Shown here: piece after piece, positions 32,628 to 41,982 of the stretch
Layout: every line of letters starts with the position of its first letter
Position numbering within the stretch: position 1 is the first letter of the stretch
NCBI GenBank assembly: GCA_020632655.1
Contig: JACKFD010000005.1
Span: 186,001-250,000 of the forward strand
DNA: 64,000 nt
Reading direction: 5' to 3'
Source: Spirochaetaceae bacterium
GTDB lineage: Bacteria; Myxococcota_A; UBA9160; UBA4427
Made by a program: the position numbers and the translations under genes
Notes under the pieces: generated by a model
What the model saw: the letters and a program-made list of their open reading frames with translations, nothing else
Database searches by the model: none
What the model was told of the DNA's origin: nothing

Positions 32628-35600
32628 CTACGCCTGCCCCGGCGCGTGATCGACGCCGGAGCGTGATGCGCGCCAGCGATCGCGCAGCCGCTCGAGGCGC
32701 GACTGCAGGCTCGCGAGCGACGCGTAGGCGAGGGGGATCACATAGAGCGTGCCCAGCATCGCGAAGAGCAGGCCGAAGGCGATGGCGGCCGCGAAGGGTC
32801 CGTAGCTCTTCGACGCTCCGGCGAGGCCGAAGGCCATGGGCAGGAGAGCGACGACCGTCGTCATCGTCGTGAGGATCACCGGCCGGAGCCGCTGCGCCCC
32901 GGCCTGCGAGACGGCTTCGAGGAGCGGCATGCCTTCGCTGCGCGCCCGGTTTGTGAAGTCGACCAGCACGAGGGCATCGTTCACGACGACGCCCGCCAGA
33001 CCGACCGCCGCGTAGAGGAGGCTGAAGCTGACCGTGTAGCCGAGAGCGCCGACGCCGAAGACGATGCCGGCGAAGCCGATCGGGACCGAGGTCAGGACGA
33101 TGAAGGGCTGCAGATAGCTTCGGAAGAGCGTGGCGAGCAGCATGTAGATCGCGAGCAGCGCCACGGGGAAGGCGGCGAGGGTATTCGCGATCGCCTCGTT
33201 CGACTCCTGGTACTCGCCGCCGTAGACGATGTCGACCTGGGGGAAGCGTTCGAGGATGTCGGCGAAGCGCGCCTCGAGGTCCCGGTTGACGGAGACGCTC
33301 GTGGCGAGGTCGTCGTCGACGTCGGCAAAGACCGTGACGGCGCGCTTGCCGTCGACGCGGCGATAGGCGAGGTAGCTGCGGGTGATCTCGAGATCGGCCA
33401 CGTCCGCGAGGCGGACGAGCTGGCCGTTGGCGCCGCGCACCTCGACCTCGAGCAGGTCGAGCACGTCGTCGCGCTGGTCGGGCTCGAGCTGGACGCGGAT
33501 GTCGTCGTCCTCGACGGCGGTCGGGGAGCGGAAGCTCGAGCTGACGATGCCGTCGTTGGCACCGCGCAGCGCGCGGGCGAGGTCCTCGAAGGTGAGTCCG
33601 TATCGACTGGCGCGCTCGTCGTCGACCTCGAGACGGATCTCGCGCGGCCCCTCCTTAAGGTTGTCGTCGACGCCGCTCACGCCCGGGATCGTCGAGAGGT
33701 AGACCTTCAGCTCGTCGGCGATCTTCTTGTTGACCGCGAAGTCCTCGCTCTGGATGCGGACCTCGACCGGGCGGCCGACGGGCGGGCCGTAGCGTTCGGA
33801 CTCCACGCGCCAGGCGCTGATCGCGCTGGGATTCGCGGCGGCGACCTCGCGGACGATGTCGCGGGCGCGCTCGAGGATGGCGTCGGGCTGGAGCTGGTTG
33901 CGCTCGCTCTGGGGCATGGCGACGGTCGTGAGGGCGAGGTTCGGCGCGATGATCCGGTCGTAGTTCAGGTCGATCGAGAGGCCGACGATCGTATTGAAGT
34001 CCTGCACGTCCTCGGGCGGCATCTCGAGCAGGCGATCCTCGATCTGCTGGGTGAGGGCGGAGGTCTGCTCGAGGCTGTAGTCGGGCGGGGACTCGACCGT
34101 GATGTTGAAGCTCGAGAACTCGCCCGGGAAGAGCTCGAACTCGAGGTGCTGGCTGCCGGCCCAGGTCGCGTAGAGGAAGCAGACGAAGAGGAGGCCGAAG
34201 GCGAAGCGATGGGTCACGACCGGGCGGAGACTCTTCGAGTAGAGCGCGCGGAGTCGTTCGAAGCCGCCGTCGACGCCACGGCGCAGGCGCTCGAAGAAGC
34301 CCGCCAGGACGTGCCAGGGCGTGTGGCCGCGGCGCGCCTCGGGTGTCGCGGTCCGACTCCCGAAGTCGAGGTAGTGGGCCGGCAGGATCACGAGGCACTC
34401 GAAGAGCGAGGCGAGCAGGCAGACGACCACGCACTTGGGCATGACCGAGACGAACTTGCCCGCCGTGCCGGCGACGAGCAGCAGCGGTGCAAAGGCCGAG
34501 ACCGTCGTGAGGACGGCGACGGTCACGGGCCAGAGGACCTCGTTCGCGCCCTCGAGCACGGCTCGTCGGACCTCGAGTCCCTCCTCGATCTTCCGGTAGA
34601 TGTTCTCGAGCACGATGATCGCGTCGTCGACGAGCATGCCCGAGACGAGCAGCATGCCGACCAGCGTGTTCGAGTTGATGCTGATGTCGAGGATCGGGAA
34701 GAAGACGATCGCCGTCAGGAAGCTGAACGGGATCGCGACGATCGTGAGCATCGAGTTGCGGAACCCGATCGTGAACCAGAGCAGCGCAAAGACGAGCAGC
34801 ATGCCCGTCCCGAGGTTCGAGAGCAGCGAACCGATCCGGGGCCGCACGAACTCGGCGTCGTCGAGGGTCTTGCCGACCCGGATGCCCTCGGGCACGAGGG
34901 GCGCGAACTCCTCGACGAAGGCGTCGACGCGGGCGACGAGATCGCGCACGTCCGTCTTGTCCTTCTTCGCGATCGAGACGAGCGCCGCCGGTCGACCATC
35001 GTAACGCGTGACGAAGGTGGGCTTCTCGAGATCGCGTTCGACCCGTGCGACGTCCCGGACGCGAATCCGCGCGCTCGCGTCCTCGCCCGGGGCGGGGTCG
35101 AGCACGACGGTGTCGAGGATCTCCTCGACCGAGTGGTAGTCGCCGGTCGCACGGAGGGTGGCTTCGCCGGCGGCGTCCTGGAAGGTGCCAGCCGGAAGGT
35201 TCTGGTTCTGGCGCCTGATGCGGTCGGCCACGTCCGAGACCGTGAGTCCGTAGAGGGCCGCGCGGCCGCGATCGACGAGGACGCGCACCTCACGGTCCTG
35301 GAGCCCGCGGATCTCGACCTTCGAGACGCCGGGCAGCAGCCGGACGCGCGACTCGATCTCCTGGGCCACGTCCCGGAGTGCCAGGTCGCCGACGCCGCCT
35401 TCGTCGGAGACGGCGATGAAGACGACCGGGTCGACCTCCGCCGTGATGATCTCCCGGATCAGCGGCTCCTCCGCGTCCTCCGGCAGGTCCTCGACCTGCT
35501 CGAGGGCGCCGCGTACGTCGTTCACGGCCGACTCGTACTCGATCGTGTCGAGGGTCTCGTCGAAGTCGATCGTGACCATCGAGACGTTTGCCTGGGACGC

Positions 35601-35846
35601 GGACCGCATCTCGTCCACGTCCGTGACCGTGAGCAGCTCCTCCTCGAGCTTCGTCGTCACGAGGCGCTCGACCTCGTCCGGCGAGGCCCCGGGCCAGCGC
35701 GTCGTCACGACGGCCTTGTTGAGCGTGACGTCGTGGAAGTACTCGACCTCCGTGAGGCCGAGGGCGCCGAAGCCGCCGACCATGCAGACGACGAAGAGCA
35801 CGTTCACGAGCACGGTCTGCCGGACGCTGAACTCCGGCAGCGTCAT
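32628..35846 (-). CDS. RND efflux permease (AcrB/HAE1-like)
   Basis: A 1072-residue RND transporter with twelve predicted transmembrane helices in the usual 1+5+1+5 order and two large periplasmic loops. The start MTLPEFSVRQTVLVNVLF is typical, and the TM4 region GMLLVSGMLVDDAIIVLENIYRKIEEG carries the proton-relay aspartates. The intermediate length fits multidrug or hydrophobic-compound pumps instead of heavy-metal CusA types. It overlaps the adaptor gene by 4 bases (ATGA). No outer-membrane channel gene is nearby, so it must share one. The operon continues into DUF7064 and kinase genes. Confidence 0.9.
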   Translation of the reverse strand: MTLPEFSVRQTVLVNVLFVVCMVGGFGALGLTEVEYFHDVTLNKAVVTTRWPGASPDEVERLVTTKLEEELLTVTDVDEMRSASQANVSMVTIDFDETLDTIEYESAVNDVRGALEQVEDLPEDAEEPLIREIITAEVDPVVFIAVSDEGGVGDLALRDVAQEIESRVRLLPGVSKVEIRGLQDREVRVLVDRGRAALYGLTVSDVADRIRRQNQNLPAGTFQDAAGEATLRATGDYHSVEEILDTVVLDPAPGEDASARIRVRDVARVERDLEKPTFVTRYDGRPAALVSIAKKDKTDVRDLVARVDAFVEEFAPLVPEGIRVGKTLDDAEFVRPRIGSLLSNLGTGMLLVFALLWFTIGFRNSMLTIVAIPFSFLTAIVFFPILDISINSNTLVGMLLVSGMLVDDAIIVLENIYRKIEEGLEVRRAVLEGANEVLWPVTVAVLTTVSAFAPLLLVAGTAGKFVSVMPKCVVVCLLASLFECLVILPAHYLDFGSRTATPEARRGHTPWHVLAGFFERLRRGVDGGFERLRALYSKSLRPVVTHRFAFGLLFVCFLYATWAGSQHLEFELFPGEFSSFNITVESPPDYSLEQTSALTQQIEDRLLEMPPEDVQDFNTIVGLSIDLNYDRIIAPNLALTTVAMPQSERNQLQPDAILERARDIVREVAAANPSAISAWRVESERYGPPVGRPVEVRIQSEDFAVNKKIADELKVYLSTIPGVSGVDDNLKEGPREIRLEVDDERASRYGLTFEDLARALRGANDGIVSSSFRSPTAVEDDDIRVQLEPDQRDDVLDLLEVEVRGANGQLVRLADVADLEITRSYLAYRRVDGKRAVTVFADVDDDLATSVSVNRDLEARFADILERFPQVDIVYGGEYQESNEAIANTLAAFPVALLAIYMLLATLFRSYLQPFIVLTSVPIGFAGIVFGVGALGYTVSFSLLYAAVGLAGVVVNDALVLVDFTNRARSEGMPLLEAVSQAGAQRLRPVILTTMTTVVALLPMAFGLAGASKSYGPFAAAIAFGLLFAMLGTLYVIPLAYASLASLQSRLERLRDRWRASRSGVDHAPGQA

Positions 35847-36961
35847 CGGGTGCGCACGCGCAGTCCGTCGCGCAGCTGCAGGACGGCGCTGGTCACGACG
35901 CGATCGCCCTCGGCGAGGCCGTCGACGACCTCCATGCGATCCGGGCGGAAGGGGACGGGTCGCGTCGTGATGCGGACGCGATGGGCGCGGTCCTCGGCAT
36001 CGAGCACGAAGACGTAGTCGAGCTCGAACTCCCGCAGGATCGCGCGGGAGGGGATGCGGATCGCCGGCGTGCGGCCGAGCTCGAAGCGGACGTGGGCGAG
36101 CATGCCGGGCAGCAGGCGTCCCTCGGCGTTGTCGAGCTCGACGACGACGGGGTAGCGACCGGTCCCGGAGCGCGTGGCGCGGCCCACCCTTGCGACCCGA
36201 CCCTCGACGATCTCGTTGCCGAGTGCGTCGACGCGGACGCCGACCGTCGTGCCGGGCTCGATCGCCCGGACCTGCCGGTCGCCGAGCGCGACCGTGAGCT
36301 CGATCGTCGAGACGTCGAGCACCTCGGCGATCGGTGTGCCCGGCTGCACGTAGGCGCCGGGATCGAGGTCGAGCGCATTCACGAGTCCATCGAAGGGCGC
36401 CGTGATCCGTGTGTGGCCGACGCGCGTGCGGGCCTCGAGCAGCGCCGCAAAGGTGCGTCGCTCCTCGGCCGCGGCGCGATCGAGCTCGGCCTCCGAGGCG
36501 ACGGAGCGGCTGCCGAGGCGGCGCTGGCGCTCGAGCTCCGAGCGCGCGAGCTCGTGGGCCGCGCTCGCGCGGACGAGCTCGGCCTGGGGCAGCGCGTCGT
36601 CGAGCCGCACGAGGAGCCCGCCTTCCGCGATCGGGGCATGCTCCGTCGCGGGCACCTCGACCACCCGGGCGGCGAGCTCGGCGGCGACCATCGTCGAACG
36701 GATCGGCTCGAGCGTGCCCGCGAGCTCCGCGAGCTCGGGCTCGGGAGCTCGTTGCGCGATCGATACCTCGACCACGAGGGTCGGCGTCGCGTCTGCCCCG
36801 GCGCCCTGGCCGCCTTCGCGTGCCTCGGCGAGACGGGCCTCGCGCTCGCGCGCCTTCACGGATCCATCGGAGGTCCGCACGCCCCAGATCCCCGCCAGGA
36901 GGACGAGGAGGGCGATCGACGAGACGATGAGGGGGGTGCGATTGCTTTGGAGCCAGCTCAC
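35843..36961 (-). CDS. RND periplasmic adaptor (membrane-fusion) protein
   Basis: A 372-residue adaptor with one N-terminal membrane anchor (SSIALLVLLAGIWGV), a coiled-coil alpha hairpin (ASAAHELARSELERQRRL, about residues 135-180) between two lipoyl halves, a beta-barrel (VALGDRQVRAIEPG), and a membrane-proximal domain ending VVTSAVLQLRDGLRVR. It links the pump downstream to an outer-membrane channel. Its stop overlaps the permease start by 4 bases. The upstream dehalogenase ends 88 bases before its start, so it may be the first gene of the efflux operon. Confidence 0.9.
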   Translation of the reverse strand: MSWLQSNRTPLIVSSIALLVLLAGIWGVRTSDGSVKAREREARLAEAREGGQGAGADATPTLVVEVSIAQRAPEPELAELAGTLEPIRSTMVAAELAARVVEVPATEHAPIAEGGLLVRLDDALPQAELVRASAAHELARSELERQRRLGSRSVASEAELDRAAAEERRTFAALLEARTRVGHTRITAPFDGLVNALDLDPGAYVQPGTPIAEVLDVSTIELTVALGDRQVRAIEPGTTVGVRVDALGNEIVEGRVARVGRATRSGTGRYPVVVELDNAEGRLLPGMLAHVRFELGRTPAIRIPSRAILREFELDYVFVLDAEDRAHRVRITTRPVPFRPDRMEVVDGLAEGDRVVTSAVLQLRDGLRVRTR

Positions 36962-37049
36962 GCGCGAAGCCTATCCCAGATGGCGCGGCCGGAGGTAGCG
37001 GTCGCGTGCCCCGGCGCCGCGATCTTCACGCGCCGTGCGGGACCGGCGG

Positions 37050-38045
37050 TCAGCGGGTCGCGGCGATCCAATCCACGATCATCGCCGCCGCCTCGGCGCC
37101 GCAATCCTCCTGCCAGAAATGCCCCGCGTTCTCGAGGGTCGCATGGGGCTGGCCGGCGGCGCCGGGTACGCGCTCGCGGAAGATCGCGTCCCAGCCGCGC
37201 GTCGGCGGGTCGCCGTCGCCGAAGAGCGTCAGGAAGGGTCGCTCGAAGCGCCGCAGCACCTGCCAGGTCTGGAGATTGAGCGCGGCGCCGGGATCCGACC
37301 GCGTGACCGGGATCAGCGCCGGGAACTGCCGCACGCCTGCCTTGTGCCACTCGCTCGGAAAGGGCGCATCGTAGGCCGCGGCGACCTCGGGCGGGATGCC
37401 CCGGCGCGTCGCCCCCGCGACCGAGTCGCTCACGCGGAACTCGGGCATGCGATGGGTCGCGCGGGTCCAGTCGAGGAGCGCCGCGTTCACGGTCGAGTCC
37501 TCGTCGCCGCTCGCGTGCGCGGCCCAGGTGATCCGACCGGCGAGCTCGGGCTCGGCGGTGTGCAGCATGGTATTCGCGGCGACGACGCGCGCGAAGCGAT
37601 CGGGCTCGCGCGCCAGCACGCCCATCGAGATCGGCCCGCCCCAGTCCTGACCCACGAGCGTGACGTCGCGCAGGTCGAGTCGGAGGACGAGCTCGTGGAG
37701 CCAGTCGACGTGTCCCGCGAAGGAGTAGTGGGCAGCGAGCGTCGGCTTGTCCGAGCGGCCGAAGCCCACGAGGTCGACGGCGATCGCGCGCAAGCCCGCG
37801 CCCGCGAAGGCCGGGATCAGCTTGCGATAGAGGTAGGACCAGGTCGGCTCGCCGTGGGTCATCAGCACGACGGGCGCGTCACGCGGCCCCTCGTCGACGT
37901 AGTGCATGCGGAGCGGTTCTTCGTGGAAGGGATTGCGGACCGAGACGTAGTGCGGGGCGAAGGGATGGCCCGGGAGGTGTTCGAAGCGTGCGTCGTCCGT
38001 GCGGACGACGGGCGGGATCGGGGGGCCCTGGGTGGGGGTCGGCAT
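37050..38045 (-). CDS. Haloalkane dehalogenase-like alpha/beta hydrolase
   Basis: A 331-residue alpha/beta hydrolase very similar in pattern to haloalkane dehalogenases of the DhlA type: oxyanion segment HGEPTWSYLYRKLIP (from residue 64), DLVGFGRSDKP, nucleophile Asp134 in VGQDWGGP with Trp135 as a halide-stabilising residue, and catalytic His309 in GHFWQED. It would hydrolyse a carbon-halogen bond to an alcohol plus halide. An epoxide hydrolase role is less likely given DW at the nucleophile. Start ATG 38045; divergent from the extradiol-dioxygenase-like gene. Confidence 0.8.
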   Translation of the reverse strand: MPTPTQGPPIPPVVRTDDARFEHLPGHPFAPHYVSVRNPFHEEPLRMHYVDEGPRDAPVVLMTHGEPTWSYLYRKLIPAFAGAGLRAIAVDLVGFGRSDKPTLAAHYSFAGHVDWLHELVLRLDLRDVTLVGQDWGGPISMGVLAREPDRFARVVAANTMLHTAEPELAGRITWAAHASGDEDSTVNAALLDWTRATHRMPEFRVSDSVAGATRRGIPPEVAAAYDAPFPSEWHKAGVRQFPALIPVTRSDPGAALNLQTWQVLRRFERPFLTLFGDGDPPTRGWDAIFRERVPGAAGQPHATLENAGHFWQEDCGAEAAAMIVDWIAATR

Positions 38046-38176
38046 GCGGCTCCTCGTGGTGACGTCGCGGCAGTCTAGCGGGAGGTGGCTACCGTTGGAC
38101 GTCGCGAGCGGGCGACCCGCGGCGGGTCGGACGAAGCGGCACGGGGCGAAGCGGCGCGACGAGGAGGACCTTCGGC

Positions 38177-39133
38177 ATGCAGGACGCACGATTTCCGCTG
38201 GGTGGGCTCGGGTACGTCGGCGTCGGGGCGCCGGACCCGATCGCCTGGCGCGAGTTCGGCACGAAGGTCTGTGGACTCACGCCGGCGCTGATCCCGCCCG
38301 GTCCGCGTCGGCAGGGCATTCCCATCGCGAATCCGGACGCGGCAGGCGTCGCCGACGACGGCAGCGTCTTCCTCAAGATGGATCGGCGCCAATGGCGGCT
38401 CGCGATCCATCCCGCGAACACGCCCGGCCTCGCCTACCTCGGCTTCGAGCTGCCGACCGCGACGGATCTCGCCCGCGCCGTCGACGCGATCGGTCGACAT
38501 CGGGTCGAGATCCGGCGCGGGACCGAGGACGAGCGCCAGGCGCGCAGCGTGGCCGATCTCGCCGTGCTCCACGATCCCGCCGGCCATCGCCTCGAGCTCT
38601 TCACAGGCCCGATCGTCGACCAGCCCCCCGAGCCCGACTTCGACATCGAGTTCCTGACGGGCCCCCTCGGCATGGGTCACGTCGTGCTCTACGTCCCCGA
38701 GATCGAGCCGGCGCTCGCGTTCTATCGCGACGTGCTCGGCTTCAGGCGGACGGACTACATGCAATTCGGTCCGGGCGGCATGGGCATCCACTTCCTGCGC
38801 TGCACCCGCCGACACCACAGCCTGGCGCTCCTCCAGCTCGGGCCGCCTTCGGGTCTGCAGCACCTGATGCTCGAATCGACGACGATCGACGGCGTCGGGC
38901 TCGCCCTCGACCGGGCGCTCGCCGCGGGTGTGCGGATCACCTCCGGCCTCGGTCGACATCGCAACGACAAGACCGTCTCGTTCTACATGCAGGGGCCGTC
39001 GGGCTTCGACGTCGAGATCGGCTGGGACGGCGTGCTCGTCGGCGATGACTGGGTCGAGCACGAGTTCGCGGGCGGTGGCGACGACTGGGGTCACCACGGA
39101 CTGACGGCCGAGGCGCTGGCGCCGCGAGACTGA
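38177..39133 (+). CDS. Two-domain extradiol dioxygenase-like VOC protein
   Basis: A 318-residue type I extradiol dioxygenase-like protein with two VOC domains. In the C-terminal domain His168 (GMGHVVLY), His229 (LQHLML) and Glu280 (FDVEIGW) match the iron triad of BphC/HsaC, and His213/214 and Tyr270 match its active-site His and Tyr. It should open a catechol-type ring next to its hydroxyls, as in biphenyl or steroid A-ring breakdown. The ATG at 38177 has GAGGAGG upstream. It ends 31 bases before an insertion sequence. Confidence 0.8.
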   Translation: MQDARFPLGGLGYVGVGAPDPIAWREFGTKVCGLTPALIPPGPRRQGIPIANPDAAGVADDGSVFLKMDRRQWRLAIHPANTPGLAYLGFELPTATDLARAVDAIGRHRVEIRRGTEDERQARSVADLAVLHDPAGHRLELFTGPIVDQPPEPDFDIEFLTGPLGMGHVVLYVPEIEPALAFYRDVLGFRRTDYMQFGPGGMGIHFLRCTRRHHSLALLQLGPPSGLQHLMLESTTIDGVGLALDRALAAGVRITSGLGRHRNDKTVSFYMQGPSGFDVEIGWDGVLVGDDWVEHEFAGGGDDWGHHGLTAEALAPRD

Positions 39134-39164
39134 GGCCGTCGGTTCGCCGGGCGGCTCAGAAGCC

Positions 39165-40399
39165 GAGACATGGACCGAAGATTTCCCCCGGCACGCGATC
39201 TGCGTAGTCGGCGGGGATGGATGACCTCTCCCCCTACCGCCGCCCCCCGTTCTGCCCCCACGCCGACTGCGATTCCCGTTCGCAGTCAACCACTTGGCGC
39301 TTCATCAAGAAGGGCTTCTACCTCCGCCGTCGCAGGCCCCACCGCGTCCAGAAGTACCAGTGTTCACGCTGCCGGCGTTACTTCAGCGCCTCCTCCTTCT
39401 CCACCCGATACTGGCTCCGAAGGCCCGAGCTCCTCGAGCCCGTCTTCCATCGCCTCGTCGCCTGCTCCGGGTTCCGACAGATCGCCCGCGAGTACGGTGT
39501 GTCGCACTCCACCGTCCGGAGGATGAGCGACCGGCTGGGGCGGCATTGCCTTCTCTTCCACGAGCGACGTAGACCGAAGTCGTGTCCGACCGAGCCGCTC
39601 GTCCTCGACGGGTTCCGGGGCTTCGAGCACAGCCAGTACTGGCCGATGGACCTGAACCTCGTGGTCGGTGGCGAGAGCCTCTTCGTCTACGGGTTCAACG
39701 ATGCGGAGCTGCGGCGGAGCGGGACGATGCGGCCGGCGCAGGCTGCGAAGCGGGACCTCCTCGAGAAGCGCTATGGCCGGCCGGATCCCCAGGCGACGCG
39801 GAAGCGGGTGGAGGAGCTGTTGCGGCGGGTCGTGCCACCGGGTGGGGCCGTGGTGCTTCGGAGCGACGAGCACCAGGCGTATCCGCGAGCGATCCGGAGG
39901 CTCCGGGACCGGACTTTCATCCACGAGCAGACGAGCTCGAAGGTGGCGCGGACGACGAAGAACCCACTCTTCGCGGTGAACCTGTCGGATCTGCTGATCC
40001 GGCACTCGAGTGCGAACCACAAGCGGGAGACGATTGCGTTCTCGAAGCGGAGGCAGTCGGCGTTGTATCGGCTGGCGATCTGGAGTGTGTGGCGGAACTA
40101 CGTGAAGGATCGGTCGGTGAACCGGCCAAGGGGGACGCCGGCGGAGGCGGTGGGGATCGGAACGAGGCCGATCTCGGTTCGGGAGGTGCTGGGGCGGCGG
40201 TGCTTTCCGTGGCGGGTGCAGGGAGTCCGTGGGTGGCTCGCGGCGTGCTACTTCGGGCGGATCGGGACTCGGGCGATCGGGCGATGTGTGGCGCACGAGG
40301 CGAGGTACGCGGTGTAGGTGGGATCGGCGAGGTGGATTCCCGGGCGACAGACCGCGCTCGGATCGCGAATCACGAGGTGAAATCTTCGGTCCACGTCTC
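39165..40399. mobile_element. Complete 1235-bp insertion sequence
   Basis: The left terminal inverted repeat (39165-39185, GAGACATGGACC...) and right repeat (40379-40399) match at 20 of 21 positions when one is inverted. Direct repeats of AGAAGCC flank the ends (39158-39164 and 40400-40406). The shared string extends to 12 bases if it is allowed to overlap the repeats, so the true duplication is 7-11 bases. One transposase gene fills the element. Removing it restores the end of the P450 gene exactly. The family is unassigned; the transposase resembles the IS1/IS1595 group. Confidence 0.9.
39217..40317 (+). CDS. Transposase of the insertion sequence
   Basis: A 366-residue transposase. An N-terminal zinc ribbon (CPHADC, about residues 13-18; CSRC near 49) is followed by a helix-turn-helix (FRQIAREYGVSHSTVRR) and a DDE-type core: Asp in LVLDGF, Asp in VLRSDEHQAYP and Glu in HKRETIAFSKRR. 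The last motif resembles IS1/IS1595-type transposases. The frame is intact, so the element may be active. It occupies nearly the full length between the terminal repeats. Confidence 0.8.
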   Translation: MDDLSPYRRPPFCPHADCDSRSQSTTWRFIKKGFYLRRRRPHRVQKYQCSRCRRYFSASSFSTRYWLRRPELLEPVFHRLVACSGFRQIAREYGVSHSTVRRMSDRLGRHCLLFHERRRPKSCPTEPLVLDGFRGFEHSQYWPMDLNLVVGGESLFVYGFNDAELRRSGTMRPAQAAKRDLLEKRYGRPDPQATRKRVEELLRRVVPPGGAVVLRSDEHQAYPRAIRRLRDRTFIHEQTSSKVARTTKNPLFAVNLSDLLIRHSSANHKRETIAFSKRRQSALYRLAIWSVWRNYVKDRSVNRPRGTPAEAVGIGTRPISVREVLGRRCFPWRVQGVRGWLAACYFGRIGTRAIGRCVAHEARYAV

Positions 40400-41582
40400 A
40401 GAAGCCGATCGGCATCCGGTGGTAGCCGTGCAGGAACTCGCCGTAGACGCGCTGCGCGCCGGACTCGTCGACCTCGTATTCCGGTGCCATGGCGAGGATC
40501 TCCTCGAGCAGGATCCGGCCTTCGAGCAGGCCGAGATGCTCGCCGATGCATTTGTGGGCGCCGTGGCCGAAGGAGAGGGTGCGCGGCGGGCGGCGATGGA
40601 CGTCGAAGCGATCGGCCTCCGGGAACTCCTCCTCGTCCCGGTTGCCCGAGGCCCAGAGGAACATGACGCCCTGTCCCGGCAGCAGCTTCTGCCCGCGGAT
40701 CTCGACGGGATCCTTGACCGTGCGACCGAGCAGGTTCGTCGGCTGGTCGTAGCGGAGCGACTCCGCGTAGGCGTAGGGGATCAGGGCGGGATCCTCGACG
40801 AGGGCGCGGCGCTGGTCCGGGTGCCGCGCGAGGTAGAGGATCGTGTTCGCGACCGAGAGCGGCACGACCTCGGCGCCGGTCACGAGCATGGTGTGCGTCG
40901 CGGCGACCATGGCCGGTAGCGACATCGGCGCGCCCTCGATCTCCGAGCGAAGCATGACCGAGATGTGGTCGTCGCCCTCGCCGGCGCCTTCGGCCATGCG
41001 TGCGCCGATGATCTCCGCGAGTCGTGTCATCAGGGCGATCATCGCCTGCTGGTTCCGCTCGTTCGTCCCGATCTGTCCCGGCTCGCGCGCGAAGAAGTCC
41101 GCGACGTGGGCGCGCAACGTGAGCGCCTCTTCACGCGGCAGGCCGATCAGGTCCGCGATCACGAAGGTCGCCAGGGGATCGGCGAGGTCGCGGTAGACGT
41201 CGAAGCTGCGTCGCTCGCGAAGGGGCGCCAGCAGCTCCCGCGTCAAGGCCCGCATCTCGTCGGCCATCGACTCGACGGCGCGGCGCGTGTACCGCGGCGA
41301 GAAGATCCTCCGGTAGTACTTCGCCCGTGGCAGGTCGAGCATCGAGAAGACGGGATCCGGCGGCGGGGGCGACTTCAGGATCACCATCTCCGGCGAGACG
41401 CCCTTCTCCGCGCTGAACACGTCGTTCGTCGTGGACGCGCGGATGTCCTCGAATTTCGACAGGAACCAGGTGTCGTATTTCTCGGAGTAGTAGACGGGCG
41501 CCTCGCGCCGTAGCCGCGCGTAGTAGGGCCAGGGATCGCGCATCACGTCGTCCGAGAAGGGGTCGTAGTCCATCCGGTCCAT
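40398..41582 (-). CDS. Cytochrome P450, copy 1
   Basis: A 394-residue soluble bacterial P450. The heme-binding loop is FGHGAHKCIG with Cys345 as ligand, and the ExxR helix reads AESLR. The I-helix reads LVTGAEVVPLS, so the usual acid-Thr pair for oxygen activation is Glu238-Val239. It starts at ATG 41582, one base after the VOC gene stop, so the two are coupled. Its stop codon (40398-40400) lies at the junction with the insertion sequence, but the coding sequence is complete because the target duplication restores it. Confidence 0.9.
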   Translation of the reverse strand: MDRMDYDPFSDDVMRDPWPYYARLRREAPVYYSEKYDTWFLSKFEDIRASTTNDVFSAEKGVSPEMVILKSPPPPDPVFSMLDLPRAKYYRRIFSPRYTRRAVESMADEMRALTRELLAPLRERRSFDVYRDLADPLATFVIADLIGLPREEALTLRAHVADFFAREPGQIGTNERNQQAMIALMTRLAEIIGARMAEGAGEGDDHISVMLRSEIEGAPMSLPAMVAATHTMLVTGAEVVPLSVANTILYLARHPDQRRALVEDPALIPYAYAESLRYDQPTNLLGRTVKDPVEIRGQKLLPGQGVMFLWASGNRDEEEFPEADRFDVHRRPPRTLSFGHGAHKCIGEHLGLLEGRILLEEILAMAPEYEVDESGAQRVYGEFLHGYHRMPIGF

Positions 41583-41583
41583 G

Positions 41584-41982
41584 CTAGCCCTGCCCCAGCT
41601 CGATCATGTTGCCATCGGGGTCGGCGACCTGGGCCACGCGGCGTCCCGGACGCAGCTGGAAGGGCGGGAGTGCGACGGATCCGCCGAGGGCCGTGACGGC
41701 CTCGACGGCGGCCTCGATGTCCTCGACCTCGAGCGTCAGGTAGCGGATGCCGCGCGTCGCCGAGAAGGACTTCGACGGATCGGGCTCGGGCGGCGTGACC
41801 GGGTCGAGGACGCGCAGGATGCTCTCGCCGCAGGCGAGCTTGTGGATGCGACCGACGTTCGGGATCTCGAGCGGCTCGAGCACCTCGAAGCCCGCCACGC
41901 CCGCGTAGAAGGCGATCAACCGATCGGGCTCGGCGCTCACGAGTCCGACGTCGAGCGCGGCCTTGGCCATCCGCGTTCCCAT
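41584..41982 (-). CDS. VOC family protein
   Basis: A 132-residue single-domain VOC protein: VGLVSAEPDRLIAFYAGVAGF at the N-terminus and VADPDGNMIELGQG at the end, where Glu is the expected metal ligand. It is immediately upstream of a P450 (one-base gap), implying one transcript and a joint role, possibly on an oxidised product. An in-frame ATG 12 bases downstream (MAKAALDVG) is an alternative start. Confidence 0.8.
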   Translation of the reverse strand: MGTRMAKAALDVGLVSAEPDRLIAFYAGVAGFEVLEPLEIPNVGRIHKLACGESILRVLDPVTPPEPDPSKSFSATRGIRYLTLEVEDIEAAVEAVTALGGSVALPPFQLRPGRRVAQVADPDGNMIELGQG

